A stretch of DNA of 64,000 nucleotides, from assembly GCA_029432795.1 (NCBI GenBank), contig JARNMJ010000013.1, positions 24,179-88,178 on the forward strand. Reading direction: 5' to 3'. The notes below the pieces were generated by a model. It did not search any database. It saw only the letters and a list, made by a program, of their open reading frames with translations, and was not told the origin of the DNA. Of the stretch, positions 19,213 to 28,589 are shown in pieces. Source of the stretch: Pontiellaceae bacterium B12219 (lineage in GTDB: Bacteria > Verrucomicrobiota > Kiritimatiellia > Kiritimatiellales > Pontiellaceae). Position numbers and translations under genes: made by a program. Position 1 is the first letter of the stretch, and the number at the start of each line of letters is the position of its first letter.

Positions 19213-19242
19213 AAAAAAAGCCGCCTCATTTTGAGACGGCTT
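19213..19242 (-). terminator. Terminator after dnaA
   Basis: On the minus strand AAGCCGTCTCA and TGAGGCGGCTT form an 11-bp stem (one mismatch) with a 3-nt loop, followed by seven T. It lies 23 bp past the dnaA stop. Confidence 0.85.
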
Positions 19243-19264
19243 CAGGAGTATGGCTGCAAATGGA

Positions 19265-20647
19265 TTAAGACATGGTTTTGGCGGCATTCTTACTTACTTT
19301 ATCCTTAAGAATGGCAATGGTCTGCTGCAGGCCTCGATCCTCTTTCGCTTTGTCGGAAACCTGTTCATGCGCATAGAGAATCGTTGCATGATTCCGGCTG
19401 AACTGTTTTCCAATCACCGGAAAAGATTGTGAGGTCATACTCCGGGATAGGTGCATTGCAATTTGCCGTGGCCACGCGATATCTTTTGTGCGTTTTTTAC
19501 TCAGCAGATCAGAGGGGCGCAGATCGAAGTGTTCTGCAACCGTGCGCTGAATAATATCCACGCTGATGGCCGCCTGGGATTCTTTATCCAGCAGATCGTG
19601 CAACAGCTCTTCCACTTTCTGAACATCCACCTGCTGATTGGTCAGCGACATGAAGGTTGCCACTCGTATCAGCGCGCCTTCAAGGCTGCGTACATTGGAA
19701 GAAACACGTTCTGCCAGATAATCCAGAAGCTGATGATCAATATTCAAATTCAGCAGTTCCGCTTTTTTACGCAGAATGGCCGACCGCGTTTCAACATCCG
19801 GTTTTCCAAGCTCTGTAACCAGGCCCCATTCAAAACGGGAAATCAAACGCGGAGCCAGACCTGCCATTTCACTCGGCGTGCGGTCGGAGGTCAGTACAAT
19901 CTGCTTATGGCTTTCAAAAAGCGTATTGAAGGTGTGGAAAAATTCCTCCTGCAAACGCTGTTTTCCATCGAGAAATTGAATGTCATCAATCATCAGCATA
20001 TCGATTTTCCGGTATTTTTTACGGAAATTCGACACGTTGTTGTTCTGAAGCGCATCAATATATTCATTGGTAAACGTTTCGCAGGTGATATAGCAGATTT
20101 TAGAACGCGGTTTTTTCGTGACAATGTGATTACCGATCGCCTGCATCAAATGGGTTTTACCCAGTCCAACACCGCCATAAATGAAAAGCGGATTATATGT
20201 GCGTGAAGGGGAGTTGGCCGCAGCCATACCCGCCGCGTGGGCAAATTGGTTGGCCGGACCCACCACATACGAATCGAATGTATAGTTCGGATTCAGATTA
20301 TGCGTCGGCTTTTTCGACCCCAACCCAAGGGTTGGCAGTGAAATTGGAGAATGATGCTCCGGTTCAGGTGCTTCTTCTTTGATGGCGTCAAAACAGCTGG
20401 AATCCACAACAAGCGAAATATCCATTTCCTTGCCGCTCACGACGAGCACCGCTTTGCGGATCATCGGAAAATAATTTTCCTCCAACCAGTCTTTATAGAA
20501 ATCATTGGCCACAGCCAGACGCATGGTGGTTCCGGAAATATCCAGACATTGAATAACTGCAATCCAGCGATCGTAAATATCGCCCGAAAGAATCCCCTTC
20601 AATTGTTTTTTGGCGTCTTCCCAAATATTTATAGAATTCTTACTCAT
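19265..20647 (-). CDS. dnaA: Chromosomal replication initiator
   Basis: 460 residues. Domain I (about 1-85) is followed by a short variable linker, the AAA+ domain with Walker A G-V-G-L-G-K-T-H-L (near 158) and Walker B L-M-I-D-D-I-Q-F-L, the arginine-finger region with P-R-L-I-S-R-F-E-W-G, and a C-terminal DNA-binding domain with D-I-A-W-P-R-Q-I-A-M and F-S-R-N-H-A-T-I-L-Y-A. It binds DnaA boxes and opens oriC. The start ATG has only a weak ribosome site; upstream (20648-20939) the nonamer TTAACAGGT occurs three times. Confidence 0.97.
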   Translation of the reverse strand: MSKNSINIWEDAKKQLKGILSGDIYDRWIAVIQCLDISGTTMRLAVANDFYKDWLEENYFPMIRKAVLVVSGKEMDISLVVDSSCFDAIKEEAPEPEHHSPISLPTLGLGSKKPTHNLNPNYTFDSYVVGPANQFAHAAGMAAANSPSRTYNPLFIYGGVGLGKTHLMQAIGNHIVTKKPRSKICYITCETFTNEYIDALQNNNVSNFRKKYRKIDMLMIDDIQFLDGKQRLQEEFFHTFNTLFESHKQIVLTSDRTPSEMAGLAPRLISRFEWGLVTELGKPDVETRSAILRKKAELLNLNIDHQLLDYLAERVSSNVRSLEGALIRVATFMSLTNQQVDVQKVEELLHDLLDKESQAAISVDIIQRTVAEHFDLRPSDLLSKKRTKDIAWPRQIAMHLSRSMTSQSFPVIGKQFSRNHATILYAHEQVSDKAKEDRGLQQTIAILKDKVSKNAAKTMS

Positions 20648-20939
20648 TTTCCCCTAAAAACATCCCTCTTAACAGGTCACGCTACTTTGTTGACAAGTTA
20701 TTAACAGGTAGTTACTTCCTATTTCGATAAGCGAGGTTGAAAGGTAGAGAATGTGGATTCTTACCTCAAGGGCAGAGAATGAAAATCAGACTATAAATTT
20801 AAGAACCACCAAATATAGTGTAGGACAACTTTTGAAACACAATATATCATCCCTAATGTTTACGAATCATTAACACATAAATGTATGTTCCAAACATCGT
20901 GTTATTCTAAAGCACCCAAATTTAGGAGGTTGCGCGCAA

Positions 20940-22067
20940 ATGAATACATTAACAGGTCTAATTTTACTCTCCGGATCATCTCCAAGTACCACAAATATCC
21001 ACTATTTAAGCGGATTTACTGCTCCCGATCCCTTTTTATACCTTAAAACGCAAACCGGTGGAATCCTGCTTGTTTCACCCATGGAAAAGGGAAGGGCCTG
21101 TAAACAATCCACACCCGGAACCCAGGTATTCACACCGGAGGATCTGGGCCTTAAAGGGAAGAAAATAGGAAACCAAGTAGAACAAATAAGGGCTTTAATG
21201 GAAAAAGCCGGAGTTCGCCGACTGAAGGTTTCCTCCGATTTTCCCGTTGGACTTTTCCAGACCCTGGAAAAAAAAGGCATAAAAATTTCGGTTGATAAAA
21301 ATCCGGCCTGCCCGGAACGGAAAATAAAATCCGCCGCTGAGATTTCCAAACTTCGGAAAAGTCAGCAGGCCGCTGTTGCTTCCATGAAAGCCGGAATTGC
21401 GCTGATCGGCTCGGCAGAAATCGGTCCGAAAAATGAGCTTTATATAGGAAAAGAAAAACTCACTTCTGAAAAAGTGCGTCATCTGATCCACAAAACACTC
21501 ATTGAATACGATTGCGCCGGCGTTGAAACCATTGTTGCCGGCGGGGATCAGGGAACTGATCCGCACGAACGCGGCCACGGCCCGCTTTTTGCCGGGCAGT
21601 CGATTATTATGGATATTTTTCCGCGCTCAGAAAAAACCGGCTATTGGGGCGATATTACCCGTACGGTTTGTCGAGGCCCCGCCAATCCTGAACTCAAAAA
21701 ACTCTATAATGCCGTAAAAGCAGCTCAGCTTGCAGCCCTCAAAGCCGTCAAACCGGGCATCTGCGCCGATGAAATACATCGTCTTTGTCAGCAGATTTTT
21801 GAAAAACGCGGTTTCCAAACCTTGGAAAAAGAGGGCAGGCATGTTGGCTTCATCCATGGAACCGGGCATGGGGTCGGGCTCGATATTCATGAACTTCCAA
21901 GGGTTGGAAGAAGCGGCGAGATCCTGGAGGTTGGAAATATCATTACGATTGAACCCGGACTTTATTACCCCGGTTTAGGTGGGGTTCGGATTGAAGATAC
22001 CGTTGTTGTCACAAAAACCGGATACAGTTTTCTGGCGGCCTGTCCGAAAAAGTTTGAACTTTTGTAG
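20940..22067 (+). CDS. M24-family metallopeptidase (Xaa-Pro peptidase type)
   Basis: 375 residues. An N-terminal creatinase-like domain (1-130) precedes the pita-bread catalytic domain. Metal ligands can be seen in order: D in I-I-M-D-I-F-P, D in W-G-D-I-T-R, H in H-G-T-G-H-G-V-G-L-D, E in T-I-E-P-G-L and E in R-I-E-D-T-V. It cleaves N-terminal X-Pro bonds or dipeptides in the cytoplasm. A strong AGGAGG site precedes the ATG. Three palindrome copies lie inside the gene: 21255 and 21813 both encode F-Q-T-L-E, and 21895 encodes L-P-R-V-G-R. Confidence 0.88.
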   Translation: MNTLTGLILLSGSSPSTTNIHYLSGFTAPDPFLYLKTQTGGILLVSPMEKGRACKQSTPGTQVFTPEDLGLKGKKIGNQVEQIRALMEKAGVRRLKVSSDFPVGLFQTLEKKGIKISVDKNPACPERKIKSAAEISKLRKSQQAAVASMKAGIALIGSAEIGPKNELYIGKEKLTSEKVRHLIHKTLIEYDCAGVETIVAGGDQGTDPHERGHGPLFAGQSIIMDIFPRSEKTGYWGDITRTVCRGPANPELKKLYNAVKAAQLAALKAVKPGICADEIHRLCQQIFEKRGFQTLEKEGRHVGFIHGTGHGVGLDIHELPRVGRSGEILEVGNIITIEPGLYYPGLGGVRIEDTVVVTKTGYSFLAACPKKFELL

Positions 22068-22127
22068 GCAATACCTGCTGTTCGCTTGCGTTATTCAGCT
22101 CGGACACCGTATTTGAGGATACAGACG

Positions 22128-22706
22128 ATGAAAAAAACTTTGATCATACTCGCAACCATCGCACTTGCCTTCCCGGCACTTGCAGAACAAACCAATGAAT
22201 ACCGCCGCTCGAAAGACGAGCGTAAGGGCGAACGAAAATACAGAGAGTATCGGGAAATGACTCCGGAACAAAAAGCTGAAATGGACGAACGGCGCGTTCA
22301 GCTGATGGAAAAAACTCTGGCAGAGATCGGTGTGTCTGAAGAACAGCAGGCGCAGATTGCCGAACTGCAGGCTAATCTTAAAACGCAGATGCGGGAAAGC
22401 TCTATGCTCCTGGATGAATGCAGAAAAAATCTTTCCGAACTCGAGAAAATCGGAGCTGCTGAAGGCGAGGTTTATGCAGCCATCGATGCGGTTGCTGATG
22501 CGCAGGCTGAACAGATGAAAATTCTGGCGCGCAACCGGATACAGATGGAACGTATTCTCGGAAAAGAAAAATTTTCCCAGTTTATGGATTGTGCCCGTTC
22601 AAAATGGCATGAGCACGGCCGCCGAAGAAAAGAGCAGGTTCCGCCTCAGCCCGGAGTGCCGCCTCTTCCCAATCAAAATAAACAGATCACTCCTCCGATG
22701 CCGTAA
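22128..22706 (+). CDS. Spy/CpxP-like periplasmic protein
   Basis: 192 residues. Signal peptide (M-K-K-T then hydrophobic to residue 20, A-L-A cleavage). The mature protein is charged and almost all helical, with a D-E-R-R-V-Q-L-M-E-K-T-L-A-E-I-G-V-S-E-E-Q segment like the repeat of Spy/CpxP-type chaperones, and a Pro-rich tail. It is probably a periplasmic chaperone or metal-stress protein. ATG at 22128 was chosen because the signal peptide begins there and GAGGA lies upstream; an in-frame ATG at 22086 adds 14 unlikely residues. Confidence 0.65.
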   Translation: MKKTLIILATIALAFPALAEQTNEYRRSKDERKGERKYREYREMTPEQKAEMDERRVQLMEKTLAEIGVSEEQQAQIAELQANLKTQMRESSMLLDECRKNLSELEKIGAAEGEVYAAIDAVADAQAEQMKILARNRIQMERILGKEKFSQFMDCARSKWHEHGRRRKEQVPPQPGVPPLPNQNKQITPPMP

Positions 22707-22727
22707 ATTATATAACTCATTTTAATC

Positions 22728-22763
22728 AGGAGCGTAACAGAAATTCTGATACGCTCCTTTTTT
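22728..22763 (+). terminator. Rho-independent terminator
   Basis: GGAGCGTA and TACGCTCC pair around a 13-nt loop, followed by TTTTTT. It ends the Spy-like gene. Confidence 0.88.
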
Positions 22764-22855
22764 GTATATGCTTTAAATGTACAAGGATTTACGTTTTCTA
22801 TAAAAGACATGGTCCGTTAAATGCGTATAATGGACGTTTTTGGAGGTAAATAGAA

Positions 22856-24046
22856 ATGGGTAGTTCAGGCAAAAAAGGATATTTTGGAAAACACGCAAAA
22901 TCGAGTGCTGCAATGATCAGCCTCACGATTCATGCGATATTGATTTTAGTGGCCATTTCATTTGTGGCCGTTCGTGTTTATGTGAAAGATGAACCGGTTT
23001 TTGAAGCTAAACCGATTTCGCGTCCGAAAATGCAACTTAAAAAACTGAAAGTTCCGGTTAATATTAAGAAAAAAAAGGTACAGAAACCGAAACTCCGCAA
23101 AAACATCGTCGCCAAGCCGAAGAATAAATCTATAGATATTAAAATGCCGGAAATGACGGGCATTAAAGGCGGAATGGGCTACCTCGATGAAGGGGGCTTA
23201 GGGGGAATCGGTTTCAGTCTTGATCTCAACCTTTTTGGGGGAGACAAGGGATCTGGAAATGAATTGGAAGGCAGCTTTTTCGATTTAAAAATGGATTCAA
23301 AAGGAAAACCCTCCGATATGGCCATCGAGATTACGGGCGATGCGAAAAAAGATTCGGCATTGGAAAATCAGAAAAACAATGAATTTGTTGAAGTTCTTCG
23401 TAACTTTGCCGGTTCCTGGAGTGTGAAACGTTTAGAAAATAGATATTTTAAAGCACCGAAAAGTAAATTTGCCACCACATTCATGGTTCCTTATATGAAG
23501 GCGGAGGAAGCTCCAAAGGCCTACGGTGTTGAAAATGAAGTGGAGCCAAGGCGCTGGGTGGCCTACTACAACGGTAAAATTGCAGCACCGGAAACCGGTC
23601 GCTATCGTTTTTGGGGGATTGCTGACGATGTTCTGATGGTTCGTATCGGAAGGGATTTGGTGATTGATGCCAACTATCCGAGTTCATCTCTCACGGGGCG
23701 GGCACCTGAATATACAGGTAAGGTGACGGGCTGGTCCAGTGATGATCCCCAAAGCCGTAAATTTATGTCCGGCAAGGAAAAGGGATTTGTTATCGGCGAT
23801 TGGTTTCATTTGAGTAAGGGTAAACCCACTGATATGGAAGTATTGATCGGGGAACTGCCCGGAGGGTATTTCTATTGCCGTCTTCTGATTGAACAGGAAG
23901 GTGTTGACTATCCGAAAGGAAAAGACGGTCGGCCGATTCTTCCGGTCTTTAAAACTCAGGAAATTCCCGAAAAGTTAATTCCTCAAATGAAAATCGACCC
24001 AGGTGTTGCAACAGCAGAAGGTCCGACTTTCGGGGTTTTGAAATAG
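22856..24046 (+). CDS. TonB-like anchored envelope protein with PA14-like domain
   Basis: 396 residues. A membrane helix at about 20-42 is followed by a Lys/Pro-rich stretch (50-95) as in TonB-type periplasm-spanning linkers, then a Gly-rich segment (105-130). Residues about 180-370 contain Y-N-G-K-I-A-A-P-E-T-G-R-Y-R-F-W-G-I-A-D-D-V, which resembles a PA14 fold (carbohydrate-binding beta barrel). ExbB/ExbD genes are not adjacent. A sugar-binding or energy-transducing role is inference only. It has its own transcription unit after a terminator, with GGAGGT 8 bp before the ATG. Confidence 0.55.
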   Translation: MGSSGKKGYFGKHAKSSAAMISLTIHAILILVAISFVAVRVYVKDEPVFEAKPISRPKMQLKKLKVPVNIKKKKVQKPKLRKNIVAKPKNKSIDIKMPEMTGIKGGMGYLDEGGLGGIGFSLDLNLFGGDKGSGNELEGSFFDLKMDSKGKPSDMAIEITGDAKKDSALENQKNNEFVEVLRNFAGSWSVKRLENRYFKAPKSKFATTFMVPYMKAEEAPKAYGVENEVEPRRWVAYYNGKIAAPETGRYRFWGIADDVLMVRIGRDLVIDANYPSSSLTGRAPEYTGKVTGWSSDDPQSRKFMSGKEKGFVIGDWFHLSKGKPTDMEVLIGELPGGYFYCRLLIEQEGVDYPKGKDGRPILPVFKTQEIPEKLIPQMKIDPGVATAEGPTFGVLK

Positions 24047-24094
24047 AAAATAAATTCGGCTCCCCATTCCCATGCGGTTTGCTACATTCGCCGC

Positions 24095-24283
24095 ATGGTT
24101 GAAAAAAAATCCAGTTCCATCAAATCCGCATTCGGGCTCACCAAGCAGGAAAAATTATATATTCTGCTGATTTGCACGCTCTTCATTCTCGGGGCAGGGG
24201 CTCGGTATCTTTATTTAAATAATCGAAATCCGACCGTCTATCCGCCGGTGGAAAAAGAAGTGCCGGAGTTGAATTATGAGTGA
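24095..24283 (+). CDS. Small single-helix membrane protein, unknown
   Basis: 62 residues: a Lys/Ser-rich start, one membrane helix (about 22-40) and a short acidic tail. Not recognised. It overlaps the HIT gene start by 8 bp, which supports it being translated. Confidence 0.5.
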   Translation: MVEKKSSSIKSAFGLTKQEKLYILLICTLFILGAGARYLYLNNRNPTVYPPVEKEVPELNYE

Positions 24284-24689
24284 TTGTATTTTCTGTAAAA
24301 TTATCCGGAAAGAAATTCCTGCCACCGTTGTTTTCGAAGACGACGATGTGTTGGTTTTTATGGATATCGGGCCGATTGTTAAGGGGCATGCTCTTGTAAC
24401 CCCAAAAAAACATTACGATCCAATCACCGAAACCCCCGATGCAATTGTGGCCAAATTACACCTTACCGCCAAGCGGGTTGCAGCAGCACAAATGAACGCT
24501 TTCGGGGCTGATGGGGTCAATATCATGCAAAACAACGGGGCTGCTGCGGGGCAGGAAGTGGAACACATTCACGTGCACGTCATCCCCCGTTTTTCCACCG
24601 ACGGACATCACTGGAACTGGAATGCAAAAAAATACGACGATTTCAGCGAAATGAATAAACTGGCAGAGGATCTGCGGAAACATCTTTAA
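24276..24689 (+). CDS. HIT-family nucleotide hydrolase (HinT-like)
   Basis: 137 residues. It starts C-I-F-C-K-I-I-R-K-E-I-P-A, typical of HINT proteins, and carries the histidine triad E-H-I-H-V-H-V-I-P-R-F near residues 94-104. HinT-type proteins hydrolyse purine nucleoside phosphoramidates such as AMP-lysine. The cysteine pair C5/C8 may hold zinc. It is followed 6 bp later by the Minf_1886-type gene. Confidence 0.93.
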   Translation: MSDCIFCKIIRKEIPATVVFEDDDVLVFMDIGPIVKGHALVTPKKHYDPITETPDAIVAKLHLTAKRVAAAQMNAFGADGVNIMQNNGAAAGQEVEHIHVHVIPRFSTDGHHWNWNAKKYDDFSEMNKLAEDLRKHL

Positions 24690-24695
24690 GTTATT

Positions 24696-25130
24696 ATGAA
24701 CAACCCATCTCTATACGAATTACTCGAACCGATTTTACGCAAAGACGACCGCTACTCGGCCGAAGCCTATATCTTTGTTCGAGAAGGCCTCGACCATACC
24801 GTGAAAAACCTTAAAACCCATCGTCATGTTTCCGGGCAGGAGTTGTTGGGCGGTATGCGTGAATATGCCCTCAAAGAATTCGGTCCCGTCACAAAACGCG
24901 TACTTTCTGAATGGGGCATCACCGAATGCGTCGATTTTGGTAACATCGTCTTTAATCTTGTTGAAGAAGGGCTGCTCGGAAAAACCGAGGAGGATTCCAT
25001 TGAAGACTTCAAGGGCGGATACGATTTTAACGAAGCATTTATCCAGCCTTTTCAGCCAAAACAACCGGTTGCCCGTCCAATAGGCAGCATGTCTCACGCA
25101 GACAAAGAAAACTCACCCGATAAAATGTAA
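24696..25130 (+). CDS. Minf_1886-type conserved protein (Planctomycetes/Verrucomicrobia-restricted family)
   Basis: 144 residues. The pattern I-L-R-K-D-D-R-Y-S-A-E-A-Y-I-F-V-R-E-G-L near the start and F-G-N-I-V-F-N-L-V-E-E-G-L-L-G-K-T match a small family recognised from Verrucomicrobia and Planctomycetes (TIGR04138, recalled not searched). Function is unknown. It is soluble, mostly helical, and co-transcribed with the HIT gene. Its presence is one of the main taxonomic hints in this window. Confidence 0.7.
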   Translation: MNNPSLYELLEPILRKDDRYSAEAYIFVREGLDHTVKNLKTHRHVSGQELLGGMREYALKEFGPVTKRVLSEWGITECVDFGNIVFNLVEEGLLGKTEEDSIEDFKGGYDFNEAFIQPFQPKQPVARPIGSMSHADKENSPDKM

Positions 25131-25222
25131 AGGATTCCTTCTGCCAGCCTTTCAAGTTAACCCTCCGGGCTTATTTTTTCGAATGTGATGGGTAGATAAC
25201 TTTGCGGTATGAATTTAATTCC

Positions 25223-25255
25223 TCGCAGAGACGCTGAGAACACAGAGAAACTTTG
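25223..25255. repeat. CGCAGAGACGC/CACAGAGAAA-type intergenic repeat fragment
   Basis: Contains CTCGCAGAGACGCTGAGAAC followed by ACAGAGAAACTTTG. This kind of sequence is met in intergenic regions of many environmental bacteria (recalled, not searched). Only one copy is present here, so its repeat status cannot be shown from the window. Confidence 0.35.
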
Positions 25256-25542
25256 TAATACGGCTCAGCGGGGAATACCTCGGCAGTTGAACCCAGTATG
25301 TTTTGGTAAATGGCATTATTCAAATTAATCTATATGTAGCAGTTTTTATTGAATAAACAAAACTGGATATAGATAAGTTTATTTGTACATAAATGTATTT
25401 ATCGGAAAAATATTGTATACAATCCTGAATTCCATATCGATTGTGCGCCTTTAGGCCCGTATTTATTGGGTTTTATTCAATTGGCGTATAATGCGGTAGT
25501 TACAGAAGACATTTAATTTTCTCCCCCTCCCGAAGCTCTCGT

Positions 25543-25560
25543 TTGGCATACCCCGTGCAA
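25543..25560 (+). promoter_or_regulatory. Sigma-54 (RpoN) promoter of the urea uptake operon
   Basis: TTGGCATACCCCGTGCAA has GG and GC dinucleotides 12 bp apart (GG 25545-25546, GC 25557-25558), the exact -24/-12 spacing, with good flanking bases (TGGCA and TGCA). Transcription would start near 25570, about 60 bp before urtA. It fits nitrogen control by an NtrC-type activator. Confidence 0.8.
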
Positions 25561-25629
25561 AAGGGCATCTCCTTCGCATGGCCCGTTGCTGTGCTGGTTA
25601 ACGATTAACTGGAGTTAAAGGAGATAATC

Positions 25630-26883
25630 ATGATTCGGGAAAACTTTCTTAAAACAGCAACAGCAGTCGCTGCGCTGTGTACCGTGACCGGCGCAGTTCA
25701 GGCCGAAGAGACGATTAAAGTGGGCGTGCTGCATTCGCTGAGCGGAACCATGGCCATTTCGGAAACCTCGTTGAAAGATGTTGTTCTGATGGCCGTTGAT
25801 GAAGTGAACGCCGCAGGCGGCGTGAATGGAAAACAATTGGAAGCGGTGGTGGTTGACCCCGCATCCGACTGGCCGCTATTTAACGAAAAAGCCAAAGAGC
25901 TGATCACCAAAGAAAACGTCGCGGTAACCTTCGGTTGCTGGACGTCGGTCAGCCGCAAATCCTGTCTTCCGGTTTTTGAAGAATACAACGCGCTGCTCTT
26001 TTACCCGGTCCAGTACGAAGGCGAAGAGCAATCGCTGAATGTATTCTACACCGGTGCCACACCCAATCAGCAGTTGATTCCTGCGGCCAAATATATGATG
26101 GACGAAATGGGCTGCACCAAATTCTACCTGCTTGGAACGGACTATGTTTTCCCGCGTACGGCGAATAAAGTACTGAAGGCCTATTTGAAAAGTGTAGGTG
26201 TTCCGGATGAAAATATCATCGAAGAATACACCCCGTTCCATCATCAGGATTACCAGACCATCGTAGCGAACATTAAAAAGTTCGGTGCGGCCGGCGATGC
26301 CTGTGTACTGTCGACCATTAATGGCGACAGCAACGTCCCGTTTTATAAAGAATTCGCGAATCAGGGCCTGACTTCAGAATTGTGCCCGATCATGGCGTTC
26401 TCCGTTGCGGAAGACGAACTGCGCGCCATGGATGTTCAGCCGCTGGTGGGTCACCTCGCGGCATGGAACTATTTCCAGAGCATCAAAACGCCGGAAAACA
26501 AAGCGTTTGTTAAAGCGTTTAAAACCTACTGCGCGGATAACAATCTGCCGGGTGGAAAAGACCGTGTGACGGATGATCCGATCGAAGCGGCCTATTTCGG
26601 CGTGAAAGCCTGGGCGAAAGCAGCTAATGCGGCCGGTTCGGTGGATGTGGATGCGGTTCGCGAAGAACTCAATGGCATGGAATTTGATTCTCCCGGTGGC
26701 AAAAAGAAATTCGATGCCGTCAATCAGCATACCTATAAACCGGTTCTGGTGGGCGAAATCCTCAAAAACGGCCAGTTTAAAATTGTGTGGGAAAGCGAAG
26801 GTCTGGTGAAACCGGATTCATACAGCACCCTGCTGCACACCGATGGAAACTTCCCGGCCCCAACCGGCGGTCCCAAGAAATAA
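25630..26883 (+). CDS. urtA: Urea ABC transporter, substrate-binding protein
   Basis: 417 residues with a signal peptide (residues 1-25, A-V-Q-A cleavage). The mature part is a two-lobed leucine/amide-binding fold with I-K-V-G-V-L-H-S-L-S-G-T-M-A, G-C-W-T-S-V-S-R-K and L-F-Y-P-V-Q-Y-E-G, features of UrtA/FmdD-type urea and amide binders. It captures urea in the periplasm. It is first in urtABCDE behind the sigma-54 promoter, with a GGAG ribosome site. Confidence 0.95.
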   Translation: MIRENFLKTATAVAALCTVTGAVQAEETIKVGVLHSLSGTMAISETSLKDVVLMAVDEVNAAGGVNGKQLEAVVVDPASDWPLFNEKAKELITKENVAVTFGCWTSVSRKSCLPVFEEYNALLFYPVQYEGEEQSLNVFYTGATPNQQLIPAAKYMMDEMGCTKFYLLGTDYVFPRTANKVLKAYLKSVGVPDENIIEEYTPFHHQDYQTIVANIKKFGAAGDACVLSTINGDSNVPFYKEFANQGLTSELCPIMAFSVAEDELRAMDVQPLVGHLAAWNYFQSIKTPENKAFVKAFKTYCADNNLPGGKDRVTDDPIEAAYFGVKAWAKAANAAGSVDVDAVREELNGMEFDSPGGKKKFDAVNQHTYKPVLVGEILKNGQFKIVWESEGLVKPDSYSTLLHTDGNFPAPTGGPKK

Positions 26884-26966
26884 GCATCGTGTAAACGACT
26901 GCGAAGCCGGGGATTGCTCCCTGCAATCTCCGGCAAAACCACCTTTTCCACGACTAGAGGATGCTC

Positions 26967-28589
26967 ATGAATTGGGTTAACTATTTAAAATTGCTCTTAC
27001 TTGCCGGAGCAGTATCGGTTCAGGCCGATCCGGCGATGGAGCAGTTAAAAAAACTCGGCAGTTCCGACAAAGACGTGCGCGCCGCCACGTTGCAGGAAAT
27101 TGCTAATTCCGGGGACCAGCGCATGATTCCCGTGCTGTCGGACTATCGCCTGGGCAGTCTTTTTCTTTATGAAGACAACGTCGTGCTCGGACTCGATATT
27201 TATACGAACGATGACCTCGATGAATTTGTTCCGATTGCGGAACTGTTTTCTCGCGAACCCCTTTTAAAACCCGATGGCAGTGCATATCTGATTCCGATAG
27301 AGGAGATCGAATGTATCGAACCTTCTCGCAAAGAGCGGAAGAGTGTACTCGAGGCCATCACCCTTTTAGAACTCAGTGCACCGGACAACGAACAAAGGCT
27401 GGAAGCAGTTCGTAAAACCGGACTGGGCGAGTTTTCCCCGATTCTGATTTCCAAACTCCGGAACCTTTCGGAATCGGATCCCAAACGAGGTATTCGCCGC
27501 GCGGCCGATGAAAGTTCAGCGCTGCTGCAGCTGCGATCCGGCGATCCGTCCGAACAGGCGGTCGCCATTGAAATGCTTGGAAAACTGCGCAGTGTCCGTT
27601 CGCGCTCCTTTTTGGAAAATCTCGATAACGCCGATGCACCCGCTGTTCAGAAAGCATTGAAACGTATTACGGCCAAAGAACGGCAGATTTCCACGTTTAA
27701 CATTTTAAACTCCGGGATTTCAACCGGTTCGGTTTTGGTGCTGATGGCGCTCGGACTGGCGGTCACCTTCGGCATGATGGGCATCATTAATATGGCGCAC
27801 GGCGAAATGATGATGATCGGTGCCTACACCACTTATTGTATGCAGCAGCTGTTTCGTCACACGCCGGATGATCCGCACAATATGTTTTTCATCATTGCGC
27901 TTCCAATGGCCTTTCTGGTTTCAGCCCTGTTCGGTGGTTTGATTGAATGGACGGTGGTGCGGCGGCTCTACAAACGCCCGCTCGAATCGCTGCTCGCGAC
28001 CTACGGTGTAGGTCTTATCTTAATTCAGACCACCCGCCTTATTTTCGGCGACAACCGTTCGTGCAATACACCCACCTGGCTGCAGGGCGGCGTTGAAATT
28101 GCTGAAGGGATGAGTCTTTCCTTTAACCGCATTTTCATTTTTATTCTGTGCGCGGTTTGTGTGGGCGGTGTGGTGGCCCTGATGCGCTACACCACGTTGG
28201 GCCTTAAAATGCGGGCCGTCATTCAGAATCGCGACATGGCCGCATCGATGGGCATCAATACCCGCATGACCGACAGCTTCACCTTCATGCTCGGTTCCGG
28301 ACTGGCCGGCGTGGCGGGCTATGCCTTAACCACCATCGGCGGCATTACGCCGGATATGGGGCAGAACTACATTGTCGATTCCTTCCTCGTCGTTGTAACC
28401 GGCGGCGTTGGAAATCTGGCTGGCGTCGTCTGCAGCGGTATGGGGCTGGGGCTGTTGAATAAATTTCTCGAAGGCACGTTATTCGGGGCGGTTTGGGCCA
28501 AGATTATTGTGCTCATGGTCGTGATTGCTTTCATTCAGTACAAGCCGTCCGGTTTGTTCGCCGCAAAGGGGAGACTGGCCGATGACTAA
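26967..28589 (+). CDS. urtB: Urea ABC transporter permease UrtB with N-terminal extension
   Basis: 540 residues. The C-terminal about 290 are a LivH-type permease (V-T-F-G-M-M-G-I-I-N-M-A-H-G-E near its start, eight helices). The N-terminal about 230 are a signal peptide plus soluble helical, HEAT-like repeats (R-A-A-T-L-Q-E-I-A; Q-A-V-A-I-E-M-L-G-K-L), expected in the periplasm. Such long UrtB forms are known in other bacteria. ATG at 26967 was chosen over 26961 because AGAGG sits 6 bp before it. It overlaps urtC by 8 bp. Confidence 0.92.
   Translation: MNWVNYLKLLLLAGAVSVQADPAMEQLKKLGSSDKDVRAATLQEIANSGDQRMIPVLSDYRLGSLFLYEDNVVLGLDIYTNDDLDEFVPIAELFSREPLLKPDGSAYLIPIEEIECIEPSRKERKSVLEAITLLELSAPDNEQRLEAVRKTGLGEFSPILISKLRNLSESDPKRGIRRAADESSALLQLRSGDPSEQAVAIEMLGKLRSVRSRSFLENLDNADAPAVQKALKRITAKERQISTFNILNSGISTGSVLVLMALGLAVTFGMMGIINMAHGEMMMIGAYTTYCMQQLFRHTPDDPHNMFFIIALPMAFLVSALFGGLIEWTVVRRLYKRPLESLLATYGVGLILIQTTRLIFGDNRSCNTPTWLQGGVEIAEGMSLSFNRIFIFILCAVCVGGVVALMRYTTLGLKMRAVIQNRDMAASMGINTRMTDSFTFMLGSGLAGVAGYALTTIGGITPDMGQNYIVDSFLVVVTGGVGNLAGVVCSGMGLGLLNKFLEGTLFGAVWAKIIVLMVVIAFIQYKPSGLFAAKGRLADD

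Larger units (their letters stand above)
25131..25629. other. 499-bp intergenic region before the urea locus
   Basis: No gene is seen. It holds a stretch resembling the common CGCAGAGACGCNGAG-type intergenic sequence (25223-25255), an AT-rich block (25310-25440), and the sigma-54 promoter of urtA (25543-25560). NtrC-type enhancer sites would be expected in the 25400-25500 part, but no clear dyad was found by eye. Confidence 0.6.
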
